A DNA stretch of 64,000 nucleotides. Origin: DASVTR01 sp033855775 (GTDB lineage: Bacteria > Acidobacteriota > Blastocatellia > Pyrinomonadales > Pyrinomonadaceae). The position numbers and the translations under genes were made by a program. The DNA lies in NCBI GenBank assembly GCA_033855775.1, contig JAWVFT010000005.1, positions 42,627 to 106,626 of the forward strand, given 5' to 3'. Below the pieces are notes generated by a model. That model was not told the DNA's origin. It was given only the letters and a program-made list of their open reading frames with translations, and ran no database searches. Positions 24,523-32,736 of this stretch are shown here, piece after piece (position 1 is the first letter of the stretch; the number at the start of each line of letters is the position of its first letter).

Positions 24523-26007
24523 ATGCTCCATCGAAAAATCATGCGACTGCTGCTCGTCTCTATCTTTTGCCTGCTGCCCTTGAAGGCCGCGCTCTGCCAG
24601 CAGAAGGCCGGAGACTTAACCATCAAGCCGTACGTCTTCGAGAACTCGCAGAAAGAGAAAGTGGACGCGGAGTTCGGCGTGTTGCTCGTTCCCGAAAATC
24701 GCCGGAACCCGCGCAGCAACTTAATCGAACTGGCGTTCGTCAGGTTCAAGAGCACGGCTAAGAATCCGGGCGCGCCCATCGTTTATCTGGCGGGCGGGCC
24801 GGGCGGCTCCGGCATCGGCACGGCGATGGGCAGCCGCTTTCCGCTCTTTATGGCGATGCGCGAAATCGGCGATGTCATCGCGTTCGAACAGCGCGGCACG
24901 GGCATGTCGAAGCCGAACCTGACGTGTCCCGTCAATCTGAATCTGCCGCTCGACGTTGCGCCGACGCGCGAAGATTTGATTCGCGTCACGCGCGAGCGTT
25001 CGCGCGAATGCGCAGAGTACTGGCGCGACTGGCAGCGCGTTGACCTCGCTGGCTACAACACCAACGAGAGTGCCGACGACCTTGAGGATTTGCGGAAGGC
25101 TCTCGGCGTCAGGCAGATTAGCCTGTGGGCCATCAGCTACGGAACGCATCTCGGGCTGACGACGATTCGCAGGCATCCGCAAAGCATCGAGCGCGCCATC
25201 CTCGCAGGCATCGAAGGCCCAGACCACACGCTCAAGCTGCCTTCCAATATTCAGAAACATCTGGTTGACCTGGACCGCGTTGTCAAAGCCGACCCGAACC
25301 TCAACAAAGAGATTCCGGATTTTCTGGGACTGATGAAAACCGTGCTCGACCGTCTTGAGAAAGAGCCTGTCACGGTGGAGGTGACAGACCCGCAGACGAA
25401 GCTGAATGTCAAGGTGATTGTCAATAACTTCCTCATGCAATATCTAACGGCCTCGAACATCGGCACGACCGTGACGAGTTCGTTTCCGGCCATCTACTAC
25501 GCCGCCGCAAAAGGCGACTATACGCTTGCCGCTATCACTTGGTTGCAGCAAACGAGCGGCGGCATCGGCTCTGCGATGTCTTTCATGATGGACTGCTTTT
25601 CGGGCGCGACCGCCGCGCGCCGCAGCCGTATACAGCTTGAAGCGAAAGAGACGCTGCTCGAAGACGCGGCCAACATGGTCTTCCCTGATGTCTGCGAGGC
25701 TTGGGGCAATCCAGACCTCGGCGACGCATTTCGCGCGCCCGTCAAGTCCAGCGTTCCCACGCTCTTTATCAGCGGCACGCTCGACGCGCGCACGCCCATC
25801 AGCAACGCCGAAGAATACCGCGCGGGCTTCTCCAATAGCTTTCATCTCATCATCGAAGGCGCCGTCCACAGCGACCCCTTATTTCTCTCTTCGCCGAAGA
25901 TTAAAGACGTGATGCTCGAATTTATGAAGGGCGGCTCCCCTTCCACAAACAGCATTACGCTGGCGCCGATGAAATTCACTCCGCTCTCAACGCAGCCGAA
26001 GAACTAA
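24523..26007 (+). CDS. Secreted alpha/beta-hydrolase peptidase (S33/TAP-like)
   Basis: Exported serine hydrolase of 494 residues resembling tripeptidyl aminopeptidases and prolyl aminopeptidases. A signal peptide (MRLLLVSIFCLLPLKAALCQ) follows a short basic start; MLHRKIM at 24523 is chosen for its upstream GAGGT. The oxyanion region is VYLAGGPGGSGIG, the HG-like loop is VIAFEQRGTGMS, the nucleophile elbow is WAISYGTHLGL, the acid is in FISGTLDARTPIS and the histidine in EGAVHSDPL. The C-terminal TAP-like domain is present. It may be a target of the BlaI/M56 pair upstream, but the 109-base gap could hold its own promoter. Confidence 0.87.
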   Translation: MLHRKIMRLLLVSIFCLLPLKAALCQQKAGDLTIKPYVFENSQKEKVDAEFGVLLVPENRRNPRSNLIELAFVRFKSTAKNPGAPIVYLAGGPGGSGIGTAMGSRFPLFMAMREIGDVIAFEQRGTGMSKPNLTCPVNLNLPLDVAPTREDLIRVTRERSRECAEYWRDWQRVDLAGYNTNESADDLEDLRKALGVRQISLWAISYGTHLGLTTIRRHPQSIERAILAGIEGPDHTLKLPSNIQKHLVDLDRVVKADPNLNKEIPDFLGLMKTVLDRLEKEPVTVEVTDPQTKLNVKVIVNNFLMQYLTASNIGTTVTSSFPAIYYAAAKGDYTLAAITWLQQTSGGIGSAMSFMMDCFSGATAARRSRIQLEAKETLLEDAANMVFPDVCEAWGNPDLGDAFRAPVKSSVPTLFISGTLDARTPISNAEEYRAGFSNSFHLIIEGAVHSDPLFLSSPKIKDVMLEFMKGGSPSTNSITLAPMKFTPLSTQPKN

Positions 26008-26048
26008 CGCTGGCCGCGACCGCTAAGGACAAACAGTTCGACCCACAC

Positions 26049-26106
26049 GAAGAGATGAAAGAGAGCGATGAAGACCTTGCTCTTCATCGCTCTCTTTCAT
26101 CTCTTC
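26049..26106. repeat. Perfect 26-bp inverted repeat
   Basis: Left arm 26049-26074 and right arm 26081-26106 are exact reverse complements with a 6-base loop (CCTTGC). Units of the GATGAAA/GAGCGATG type place it in the same low-complexity family as the other intergenic repeats. A looser outer pairing (CCACAC with GTGTGG) extends it. It may also work as a terminator after the peptidase gene, though no U-run follows. Confidence 0.9.
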
Positions 26107-26271
26107 GCGTCGTGTCTCTGTGTGGAAGCTTTCTTTCCGTTGAAGCCAGGCGGTCGGCTCGTCGCGCTTCGCGGCCCGGTCGAAAAGGCGTGACAATGGC
26201 TGGCGGGTTTGATATGACTGCCTGTAAAGTTTCATGCGGCTTATGATTATGCAATCGGGAGGGGAAGACAA

Positions 26272-26616
26272 TTGCTGAACACCACCGAACGTCAGGCCGG
26301 AGACGTGACCATCCTTGACCTTGAGGGCAGCCTTATCATGGGCGGCGGGGCGACAATCCTGCGCGACACCGTTGGCCGTCTGCTCGCCGCCGGACAGAAG
26401 AAGGTGCTGCTGAATTTCGCGGGCGTCAAATATGTGGATTCAAGCGGCATCGGCGAACTGGTGTCGAGCCTCGTCACCTTCAACCGCGAGGACGGGCAGT
26501 TGAAGCTCTTTAGTTTGACCGAGCGCATCGAGGAAGTCCTGACGCTGAGCAGCCTGCTCTCGCTCTTTGAAGTGTACCCGGACGAAGAGCAAGCGCTCGG
26601 TTCCTTTGAGAGTTGA
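26272..26616 (+). CDS. STAS-domain anti-anti-sigma factor
   Basis: A 114-residue SpoIIAA/RsbV-like antagonist that binds an anti-sigma kinase when unphosphorylated. The phosphorylation loop is YVDSSGIGELVSS, with the expected serine; the DLEGSLIMGGG strand and the C-terminal LFEVYPDEEQAL are typical. The start is TTG at 26272, preceded by GGGAGGGG; no in-frame ATG is near the N-terminus. No anti-sigma kinase or sigma factor is adjacent, so the partner is elsewhere. The RsbRD-like gene at 16142 is a possible member of the same partner-switching network. Confidence 0.9.
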   Translation: MLNTTERQAGDVTILDLEGSLIMGGGATILRDTVGRLLAAGQKKVLLNFAGVKYVDSSGIGELVSSLVTFNREDGQLKLFSLTERIEEVLTLSSLLSLFEVYPDEEQALGSFES

Positions 26617-26734
26617 ACGATGAGAGACAAGCTGAACGAAGTCATCTTCATTGCCATCAACGCCGGCGAGCAGGAGACGCGCCACTCAACATGCCGCCGC
26701 TTTATCTCGCTTCAGAGCATGAAGGACGCGCGGG

Positions 26735-27484
26735 CTAGCTCGCGTCACGGCTCATCAGTTCCTGAAACTTGATGGCGTCGTCGAGCATTCGCACGTTGTT
26801 GAAGAGGACGTAAGAGACGCTTTCGCGCGGCAACATCGTGAGCAGTTCTTCCAACTCTTCCGTCGCGTGCATGAAGCCTTTCTCCTTGCGCCCGTGCAGG
26901 CGAAAGTAGCATTGCTCAGGCGTCTGCGTGCGGGCTTTGAAGGGGTCAACGACATGCGCGAGGCCAAGCTCGCGGCAGAGCGTGCGGACCAACTCCTGCG
27001 GCCACTCGCCGCGCGGTTCCCAGAGAAACTGTAAATCGTTGCTGTTGCGCTCCGGTTCAATCGAGGCGAAGAACCGGCGCATCCGCGTGACGTTTTCCGG
27101 CGTCAGCTTGAAGCTCGCCGGACACTGAAACAGGATGCGCCGCGCTCGAAGGGCCAAGGCGCAGGCGAGCGTCGTGGCCCATGCTTCCTTCACAATTTTG
27201 GTTGAACGAAAGGCGCCGCATTGCGCTCTCTCCGTTTCATCCAACTCGCGTTTGAGCCGCTTGTAGGTCGGGCTGCGCGCTTCGTGCGTGATGAGTTGCC
27301 ATGCCTTCAATGTGAACTCGAACGCGGGCGGAGCCGTTGCGCGCCAGCGTTCCAGCGTTGAGATTTGCGGCGGCTGGTAAAAGGTCTGCTGCACTTCCAC
27401 GACCGGAAAGCGCTGCACGTAGTCAGCCATCGCGGCGCGAAAGCCACAGCACCCGACCTTGATTGACCCCGCTGCAATCGTCAT
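26735..27484 (-). CDS. DUF72 (YecE-like) protein
   Basis: A 249-residue TIM-barrel protein of the DUF72/YecE family, cytoplasmic, of unknown biochemical role. Typical elements are IKVGCCGFRAAMADY at the start, FPVVEVQQTFYQPP, the FEFTLKAWQLITHEA strand, FLWEPRGEW and the late YFRLHGRKE. The start ATG is 27484, with an adjacent TTG in frame; the Shine-Dalgarno is weak. It is 24 bases from the CocE gene on the same strand and may be co-transcribed with it. Confidence 0.85.
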   Translation of the reverse strand: MTIAAGSIKVGCCGFRAAMADYVQRFPVVEVQQTFYQPPQISTLERWRATAPPAFEFTLKAWQLITHEARSPTYKRLKRELDETERAQCGAFRSTKIVKEAWATTLACALALRARRILFQCPASFKLTPENVTRMRRFFASIEPERNSNDLQFLWEPRGEWPQELVRTLCRELGLAHVVDPFKARTQTPEQCYFRLHGRKEKGFMHATEELEELLTMLPRESVSYVLFNNVRMLDDAIKFQELMSRDAS

Positions 27485-27508
27485 CAATTTTATTCGAGCA
27501 TGAAGCCT

Positions 27509-29404
27509 TTATCTTTTGACGACGTTCAAGTCCAGATGCGAGCCGCCGCGCCCTGAGCGATAAACGCGCTGCGTGGCCTTCTGAAAATCGGCGTCGGTCG
27601 CGCGGTAGATGTCAACGAACTTCTGCGGGTTGCGGTCAACGAGCGGAAACCAACTGCTCTGGATTTGTGCCATGATGCGATGGCCCTTCTTGAAAGTGTG
27701 GCTCGCGTCGGCCAGCTTAAACTCGACGCGCGTGGCCTTGTTCGGTGTCATCGGCTCAGGCCGCTCGAAGCTGTTCCTGAACCGTGCGCGCATCACCTCC
27801 GCGCGCACCAGCATCTCGTAGCCGCCCATCTTCACGTTCGCAGGATTCGGCGTGTTGTCCGGCGCGTCGTTCGGATAAACGTCTATCAGCTTGACGACGA
27901 AATCCGAATCCGTTCCGCTGGTCGAAACATTAAGGCTCGCGCCGATGGGACCGGCGATGGTCACGTCTTCGGTGAGCACATCGGTTTGATAGACGAGCAC
28001 GTCGGGACGCATCGCGGCGAAGCGTTGGTCGTCCGTCATGTACTCGCGCGTGCGGCTCATCAGGATTTGATTGTTGTACGGCACGGGCTTCGCGGGGTCG
28101 CTGATGTATTCGTCGTAAGCTTGCGCGGGGCTGGCGGGCGGCGGCGCGAACGAGAGCTTTCCGTTCGGCTGAAAGTAGAGCGATTGCGTTTGCGCGTTGC
28201 GCGGCGGCCACTGCTCATACTTGCGCCACTCGTTCGCGCCCGTCTCGAACACGTAGGCTTCGGGCAAAGCGGGCGCGGCCTTCTCCTTGAGATAATGATT
28301 GAAGAAAGGCAACTCTATCTGCTCGCGGTAGAAGAGCGAGGTGTTTGAGCCGAACTGCACGTTGCCGAGATGGTCGCCATTGGCGCGCGACCAGCCGCCG
28401 TGCGACCATGGCCCGATGACCAGCACGTTGAAGATGCCGGGATTCTGCTGCTCGATAGAGTGATAGTTATTGAACGTGCCGAACAAGTCTTCGGCGTCGA
28501 ACAAGCCGCCGACGGTCATCACCGCCGCGTGTATGTTCTTCAAGTGCGGGCGCAGGTTGCGCGCCTGCCAGAACGAATCATAAACAGCGTGCGCCATCAT
28601 GTCGTTCCAGAAGGCGATGTTGTTTTTGAAGTAGCGCGCGTTGGCGTTTGAGAGCGGGCCAAGCTCAAGATAGAACTTGTAGGCGTCGGGCGTGCCGTAC
28701 TTAAAACTTTGCGGCCATTCGGTCGTCGGCTGCGGTCGTGGCGGCCCGAACCATGTCATGAAGTCGAAGGCGTCCATCAGCAAAAAAGCGCCGTTGTGAT
28801 GAAAGTCGTCGGACGTGAACCAATCGCTGATGGGAGCCTGCGGCGAGACGGCTTTCAAAGCGGGATGCGAATCAATGCTCCCGGCCGAAGTGTAGAAGCC
28901 GGGATAAGAGATGCCCCACATCCCGACGCGCCCGTTGTTGTTCGGCGTGTTCTTCACGAGCCAGTCAATCGTGTCGTAGGTGTCGGAGCTTTCGTCTATC
29001 TGCTGCGGGCCGCTCTTGTTGTCGAGTTGCGGCCTCACGTTGACGTACTCGCCCTCGGACATGAACTTGCCGCGCACGTCCTGATAGGCGACGATGTAGC
29101 CTTCGCGCCCGAACGCCTCCGACGGGCCAATCGTCTTCATGAATTTATCGGGGCCGTAGGGCGCGACGCTGTAAGGCGTCCGGTTCAGCATAATCGGATA
29201 CTTCTGCGACGTATCCTTCGGAATATAAATGGACGTGAAGAGACGAACGCCGTCGCGCATCCGAATCATCTGCTCGACCTTCGTGTAGTGGGCTTTGACA
29301 TCGAAAGCGACTTCCTGCGCGCACGCCACGGGCGCAAGAAGCAGCAGCAGGCAGGGCAACAGCGCGCAGGCTTTGAGCGCGACCACTAAACGTTGAAGCT
29401 TCAT
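27509..29404 (-). CDS. Secreted CocE/NonD-family hydrolase (X-Pro dipeptidyl-peptidase-like)
   Basis: Exported serine hydrolase of 631 residues, resembling cocaine esterase, alpha-amino-acid ester hydrolase and glutaryl acylases. It has a signal peptide (LLPCLLLLLAPVACAQ), an S15 catalytic domain and the C-terminal X-Pro dipeptidyl-peptidase jelly-roll that begins about residue 430. The nucleophile is in GMWGISYPGFYTS; VAYQDVRGKFMSEGEY is the family loop before it, and FNVLVIGPWSHGGW near residue 345 carries the catalytic histidine. AGGAGAAGATAG directly precedes the start. It probably cleaves peptides or amino-acid esters in the periplasm. Confidence 0.9.
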   Translation of the reverse strand: MKLQRLVVALKACALLPCLLLLLAPVACAQEVAFDVKAHYTKVEQMIRMRDGVRLFTSIYIPKDTSQKYPIMLNRTPYSVAPYGPDKFMKTIGPSEAFGREGYIVAYQDVRGKFMSEGEYVNVRPQLDNKSGPQQIDESSDTYDTIDWLVKNTPNNNGRVGMWGISYPGFYTSAGSIDSHPALKAVSPQAPISDWFTSDDFHHNGAFLLMDAFDFMTWFGPPRPQPTTEWPQSFKYGTPDAYKFYLELGPLSNANARYFKNNIAFWNDMMAHAVYDSFWQARNLRPHLKNIHAAVMTVGGLFDAEDLFGTFNNYHSIEQQNPGIFNVLVIGPWSHGGWSRANGDHLGNVQFGSNTSLFYREQIELPFFNHYLKEKAAPALPEAYVFETGANEWRKYEQWPPRNAQTQSLYFQPNGKLSFAPPPASPAQAYDEYISDPAKPVPYNNQILMSRTREYMTDDQRFAAMRPDVLVYQTDVLTEDVTIAGPIGASLNVSTSGTDSDFVVKLIDVYPNDAPDNTPNPANVKMGGYEMLVRAEVMRARFRNSFERPEPMTPNKATRVEFKLADASHTFKKGHRIMAQIQSSWFPLVDRNPQKFVDIYRATDADFQKATQRVYRSGRGGSHLDLNVVKR

Positions 29405-29456
29405 CTATCTTCTCCTTAAAACTAACGGGCGCGCTCTGATGGCCAGCGAGCGGGCC

Positions 29457-30161
29457 TTATTGAAACTTGACTGATTTCACGACCGAGTTAACAACGTCCG
29501 CGTCGCTTTCGCTTATGATGGTCGTGATGAAGCCTAGCGCGTAGCCTTTCTTGAGCACGACGTAGTAGGTTTGCCGCGCCACGCTTTCCGGCGGCCCAAT
29601 CAAGATTGTCAGCGTGTGAAATTGTGTTCCGTTGATAGTCTGCGTCCGTCCCTCTTCCTCGAACGTGACGGGGACTTGAGCGAATTGAAGCGAGCGCTTC
29701 AACTGGCTCATGTATAACGCGCCGGTCGTGGCGAGCGGCACGGCTTCGGCGGCGACGAGGACGCTGGCGTTGAATTGACCGGTGGCGCCGAGCGGCAGTT
29801 TCGAGACCGTCAGCAAATTTGTGGTGCGCGCGACCGATGCGTCAAGCTGCGCTTTCTCCCGTTCGGTCGGCATCACAATCAAGTCTTTGCTGCGTTCCTT
29901 CATCTCTTTTTTTGTCGCATTGCTGACCACATCCCAACTTGGCGGGATAGTAAGTTGCATTCCGAAATAGGTATTGCGATAGACGGAGCCTGTGATTGTT
30001 CCTTCCTCGACAAGGGACGTTTGCAGCGTGGCTGGACGCGATGGCTGCGCGACCGGCGGGGCGGCTGGCTTCACGCGGTTGGTCTGCGCCTGCGCGGACG
30101 CGCCGCACAGCATGACGACGACGAAGAGTTGCATGAACAATGTGACGAGAGATTTCTTCAT
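29457..30161 (-). CDS. Secreted protein of unknown function, PsbP-like
   Basis: A 234-residue exported protein: signal peptide MKKSLVTLFMQLFVVVMLCG with cleavage near ASAQA, a proline-rich linker, then one globular domain (YRNTYFGMQLTIPPSWDVVS ... KKGYALGFITTIISES) whose strand pattern recalls PsbP/Mog1-type folds. No catalytic residues are evident. The same YFGMQLTIP type of start is common in secreted proteins of this kind of genome. Its ATG overlaps the stop of a small upstream frame (ATGA at 30158-30161). Confidence 0.7.
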   Translation of the reverse strand: MKKSLVTLFMQLFVVVMLCGASAQAQTNRVKPAAPPVAQPSRPATLQTSLVEEGTITGSVYRNTYFGMQLTIPPSWDVVSNATKKEMKERSKDLIVMPTEREKAQLDASVARTTNLLTVSKLPLGATGQFNASVLVAAEAVPLATTGALYMSQLKRSLQFAQVPVTFEEEGRTQTINGTQFHTLTILIGPPESVARQTYYVVLKKGYALGFITTIISESDADVVNSVVKSVKFQ

Positions 30162-30337
30162 GGGCTCGGGTGTTCCTTGTAATCGGGATGAGTAAATCGA
30201 GTTTGCCGCGACGGCGAGACTGACGCCGGGAGAATAGCTGTTACGACCCGTCGAATGTGAGCCGGGTCGTTGCCCTCACGCCCTTTTGTGACGCGCGCTT
30301 CGTAGCTGATTGCCGATTTGGTTTGCTCGTCGTCCAT
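30158..30337 (-). CDS. Possible small coupled gene, 59 residues
   Basis: A frame of 59 codons starting MDDEQTKSAISYEARV, rich in charged residues, with no signal or membrane segment. It ends in an ATGA overlap with the start of the secreted protein at 30161, the arrangement used for translational coupling in other genes here. Against it: no clear Shine-Dalgarno and no recognised family. It may be chance. Confidence 0.3.
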   Translation of the reverse strand: MDDEQTKSAISYEARVTKGREGNDPAHIRRVVTAILPASVSPSRQTRFTHPDYKEHPSP

Positions 30338-30425
30338 GTCTCTATTCTCTATCTTAATCCCCGCTCCGCGCAAGAGAACTATTTAACGGCGACCGCATCG
30401 CTGGCCAAAGGTTTCGGCTGACTGT

Positions 30426-31754
30426 TCAATAATAAGTGATGGTTCGATATTCCGTGGAAGCGAGGGCGTAGTCCATTTGGCCGCCCTTCATGCTGAGCAG
30501 CAGCGAGGCACGCTTTGTCCAGTTGCCGTGACGGTCAAATTCATACGTGTATCTGGATGTGTATTTGGCCTTGCTCATGTCGCCTTCAAAGAACAACTCT
30601 TCAACTATGTTGCCGTCGCGGTCGAGAGTGTAGGAGTATTTTTGATGAAGCGAGCCGTCTTGATTATAGATGAGCCATTCTTTCCGGTCGTTCGTGTAAG
30701 TGTACGCATCGCGTCTCTGTAGCTTGCCGTCGTTGCCGTAAAACAACGTCTCCGCGAGCCGTCCTCGTTCGTCATATTTATGCTTGTACTTGTAAGTGTA
30801 GCGCGGGTCGCGCCGCGGCGCAGGCGAGCCGGGGGCGGGCAGCGGCGATGGCGGGTCGTATTCGTGCCTGATGCTTTTGCTGAGCGACGCGCGTTGGCCG
30901 TCAAGGTAGCCATAGACGATGAGGCGCGAAAGGTCGCCGCGATAGTTGGAGGATACGCGCTTCGTTAGATTCCCGCGTTCGTTGTAATAAGCGGCAGACC
31001 ATGGCTTGAAATGGCCCGGCCCTAAGTCGTAGACGCTTTCCGATTCCATCAGGACGATTTTGACCTTGCCCTTCAGTCCATCGTCTGCGGCGTCCGATGT
31101 GAGCTTCTTCGCCACGGGCGACTGCGGCAGCGGCGGCGGCTCGGCTTCCGCTATCTTTCGATAGCGAATCGCATCAAGCTGCTCGGTCGAGAGCAGCTTG
31201 AACGAGTCGAGGATGCGGCGCACTTCGGCCTCACGCTGCGGCTCTGCGTTGGGCATCGTCGCGGACAACTTGTAAAGACGGCCCTGCTCGAAGAAAGCCC
31301 AGGCCAGCAGCGTCTCGTCGGGGAACTCGGCGCGCAACTCGCGCCCCGCGTGGCCGCTGATGCTCATCTCCCGTTCGCCCTTGAAGCTGCCCTCACTCTT
31401 GCCTGCGATGTTCACCAACTCTTCGCGCAGTTCGTCCAGCAGCAGCGGCTTGGCCTTGTCCGCCAGTTGCTTCGGATAGTCAATGTAGGTGACGCTGAAA
31501 CGCCCGCGCGCGGTTGACCAGACGAAGGTTTGTCCCTCGATTTGCCCGACCGCAGTCTGAGCTTTCAAAGGCTTCTGCGCGGAGACGACGGACGGCAGCG
31601 CGATGGTGAAGCGACCGTCGAGCGAGATGAACGTCGCGGCCTCCGGCGCGGCTGACGGCGGGCGAGCGCTGGCCCCGGAATTTTGCGCCGGAGAGCGCGC
31701 CGCAGAGCCTTGAAGCAGGAGCAGCAATGACAGCAGCAGCGTGAGGCGTCTCAT
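30426..31754 (-). CDS. Secreted protein with YD/RHS-like repeats
   Basis: A 442-residue exported protein of unknown role. The start is MRRLTLLLSLLLLLQGSAAR, with AAGGA eight bases upstream; a longer frame to 31784 adds a basic leader. Residues about 45-200 form a PsbP-like domain (FISLDGRFTIALPS ... LYKLSATMPN), similar in type to the neighbour at 29457. The C-terminal half carries tyrosine-rich repeats such as YNERGNLTKRV, YDERGRLAETLFY, YTLDRDGNIVEELFF and YEFDRHGNWTKRA, which look like YD repeats of RHS-type beta-shells but too few to make a full cocoon. Cell-surface binding is possible. Confidence 0.72.
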   Translation of the reverse strand: MRRLTLLLSLLLLLQGSAARSPAQNSGASARPPSAAPEAATFISLDGRFTIALPSVVSAQKPLKAQTAVGQIEGQTFVWSTARGRFSVTYIDYPKQLADKAKPLLLDELREELVNIAGKSEGSFKGEREMSISGHAGRELRAEFPDETLLAWAFFEQGRLYKLSATMPNAEPQREAEVRRILDSFKLLSTEQLDAIRYRKIAEAEPPPLPQSPVAKKLTSDAADDGLKGKVKIVLMESESVYDLGPGHFKPWSAAYYNERGNLTKRVSSNYRGDLSRLIVYGYLDGQRASLSKSIRHEYDPPSPLPAPGSPAPRRDPRYTYKYKHKYDERGRLAETLFYGNDGKLQRRDAYTYTNDRKEWLIYNQDGSLHQKYSYTLDRDGNIVEELFFEGDMSKAKYTSRYTYEFDRHGNWTKRASLLLSMKGGQMDYALASTEYRTITYY

Positions 31755-31924
31755 CTTAAATTCCTTGAGATACGTTTTCGGCAAACGATTATTTCTCGCT
31801 GGCGAATCGTTTCATCGCCAAGATAAATGTTTCAAGCGCAGGAAGACAAGCGGCGCGTCGGCGACGGGCGCGGGCCGGATGCTTTTCGCTGCGGTCGCGG
31901 GCGCGTGGCGCGGAGCGTTCATCT

Positions 31925-32431
31925 TTAAATGAAGCCGCGGCAGTTGTCGCTGCGACAGCCACACTTGCGCTGCCCGTCGTGATGCGTCTCGCCGTAGTTG
32001 CACGTCAACTCTTCACCGGCGGCAATCCGGCGCAGCGTGTAAAATTCGACATGCGCTCCGAAGATTCTCATGTAGAGGTTGGGGCGGCAGGCGTGATTGA
32101 TAAAGGTAAACTCGTTGCCGCCACGCTCGGCATCTATGGCTGTGCCGTCGTAGAGCTCGACGATGGCCACGCGCTCGCGCCGCTGCGCGCGACGACGCGC
32201 CGCTGCTCGACTGATGCGCTCGCCCGTCAGTTCGCCAATCTTTCTTCGGGCGGGCAAATTCGTCCCGGCAAACAACCCCTGGCCGTCAATCTCGCTCGGC
32301 CCGACGCTGAACTTCGCGCTGAATTTCGCGTTGAACTTCGACGCGCTTGCATCTCTCTTCCGCTGCATAAATTTTTCGAGGCTCTCTTTTGTCCTGCCTG
32401 TTCTTCGCTCTTGATTCGCGCTCTCGCTCAT
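31925..32431 (-). CDS. SET-domain protein (putative lysine methyltransferase)
   Basis: A 168-residue protein with a complete small SET domain: SEIDGQGLFAGTNLPARRKI at the start, the AdoMet and pseudoknot motif FTFINHACRPNLYMR, IAAGEELTCNYG with the catalytic-type tyrosine, and a cysteine-rich post-SET tail CGCRSDNCRGF. It would methylate lysines on a protein. The first 40 residues are strongly basic (RKRDASASKFNAKFSAKF), which might bind DNA or act as a target itself. The start is unsure: ATG 32431 or ATG 32368, neither with a good Shine-Dalgarno. SET proteins are frequent in eukaryotes and patchy in bacteria, suggesting old transfer. Confidence 0.85.
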   Translation of the reverse strand: MSESANQERRTGRTKESLEKFMQRKRDASASKFNAKFSAKFSVGPSEIDGQGLFAGTNLPARRKIGELTGERISRAAARRRAQRRERVAIVELYDGTAIDAERGGNEFTFINHACRPNLYMRIFGAHVEFYTLRRIAAGEELTCNYGETHHDGQRKCGCRSDNCRGFI

Positions 32432-32736
32432 TCAGTCTGGCGAACAAAACTTCCGCTCGTGTCCTTAGACAAAGCGATGGACGAAAGCTGCGCGGCGGAA
32501 ACACTGTAGACCGTCGCGCGCGGCTTCGCCAACCCTGTGTCGCCGGTCGCGCCGCCGGAGCTTCGTCTTGACCCGCGGATAAATCCCTCATCAACAATTG
32601 CCGACGGCTTTCTGCTATGATGCTTGCCCGCAGGGCTTCGTAAAGATTCAACCGGACTTGGACGTTGCCACGCGCGCGGGGCGCGACGCTCGGCGCCCGC
32701 GCGGCTATCACATCAACAGACAAATGGAGTCAGCAA

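Noticed and set aside
26620..26772. 50-codon frame after the STAS gene
   Set aside because: It begins three bases after the STAS stop but runs into the DUF72 gene on the other strand, has no recognisable domain and no clear ribosome-binding site.
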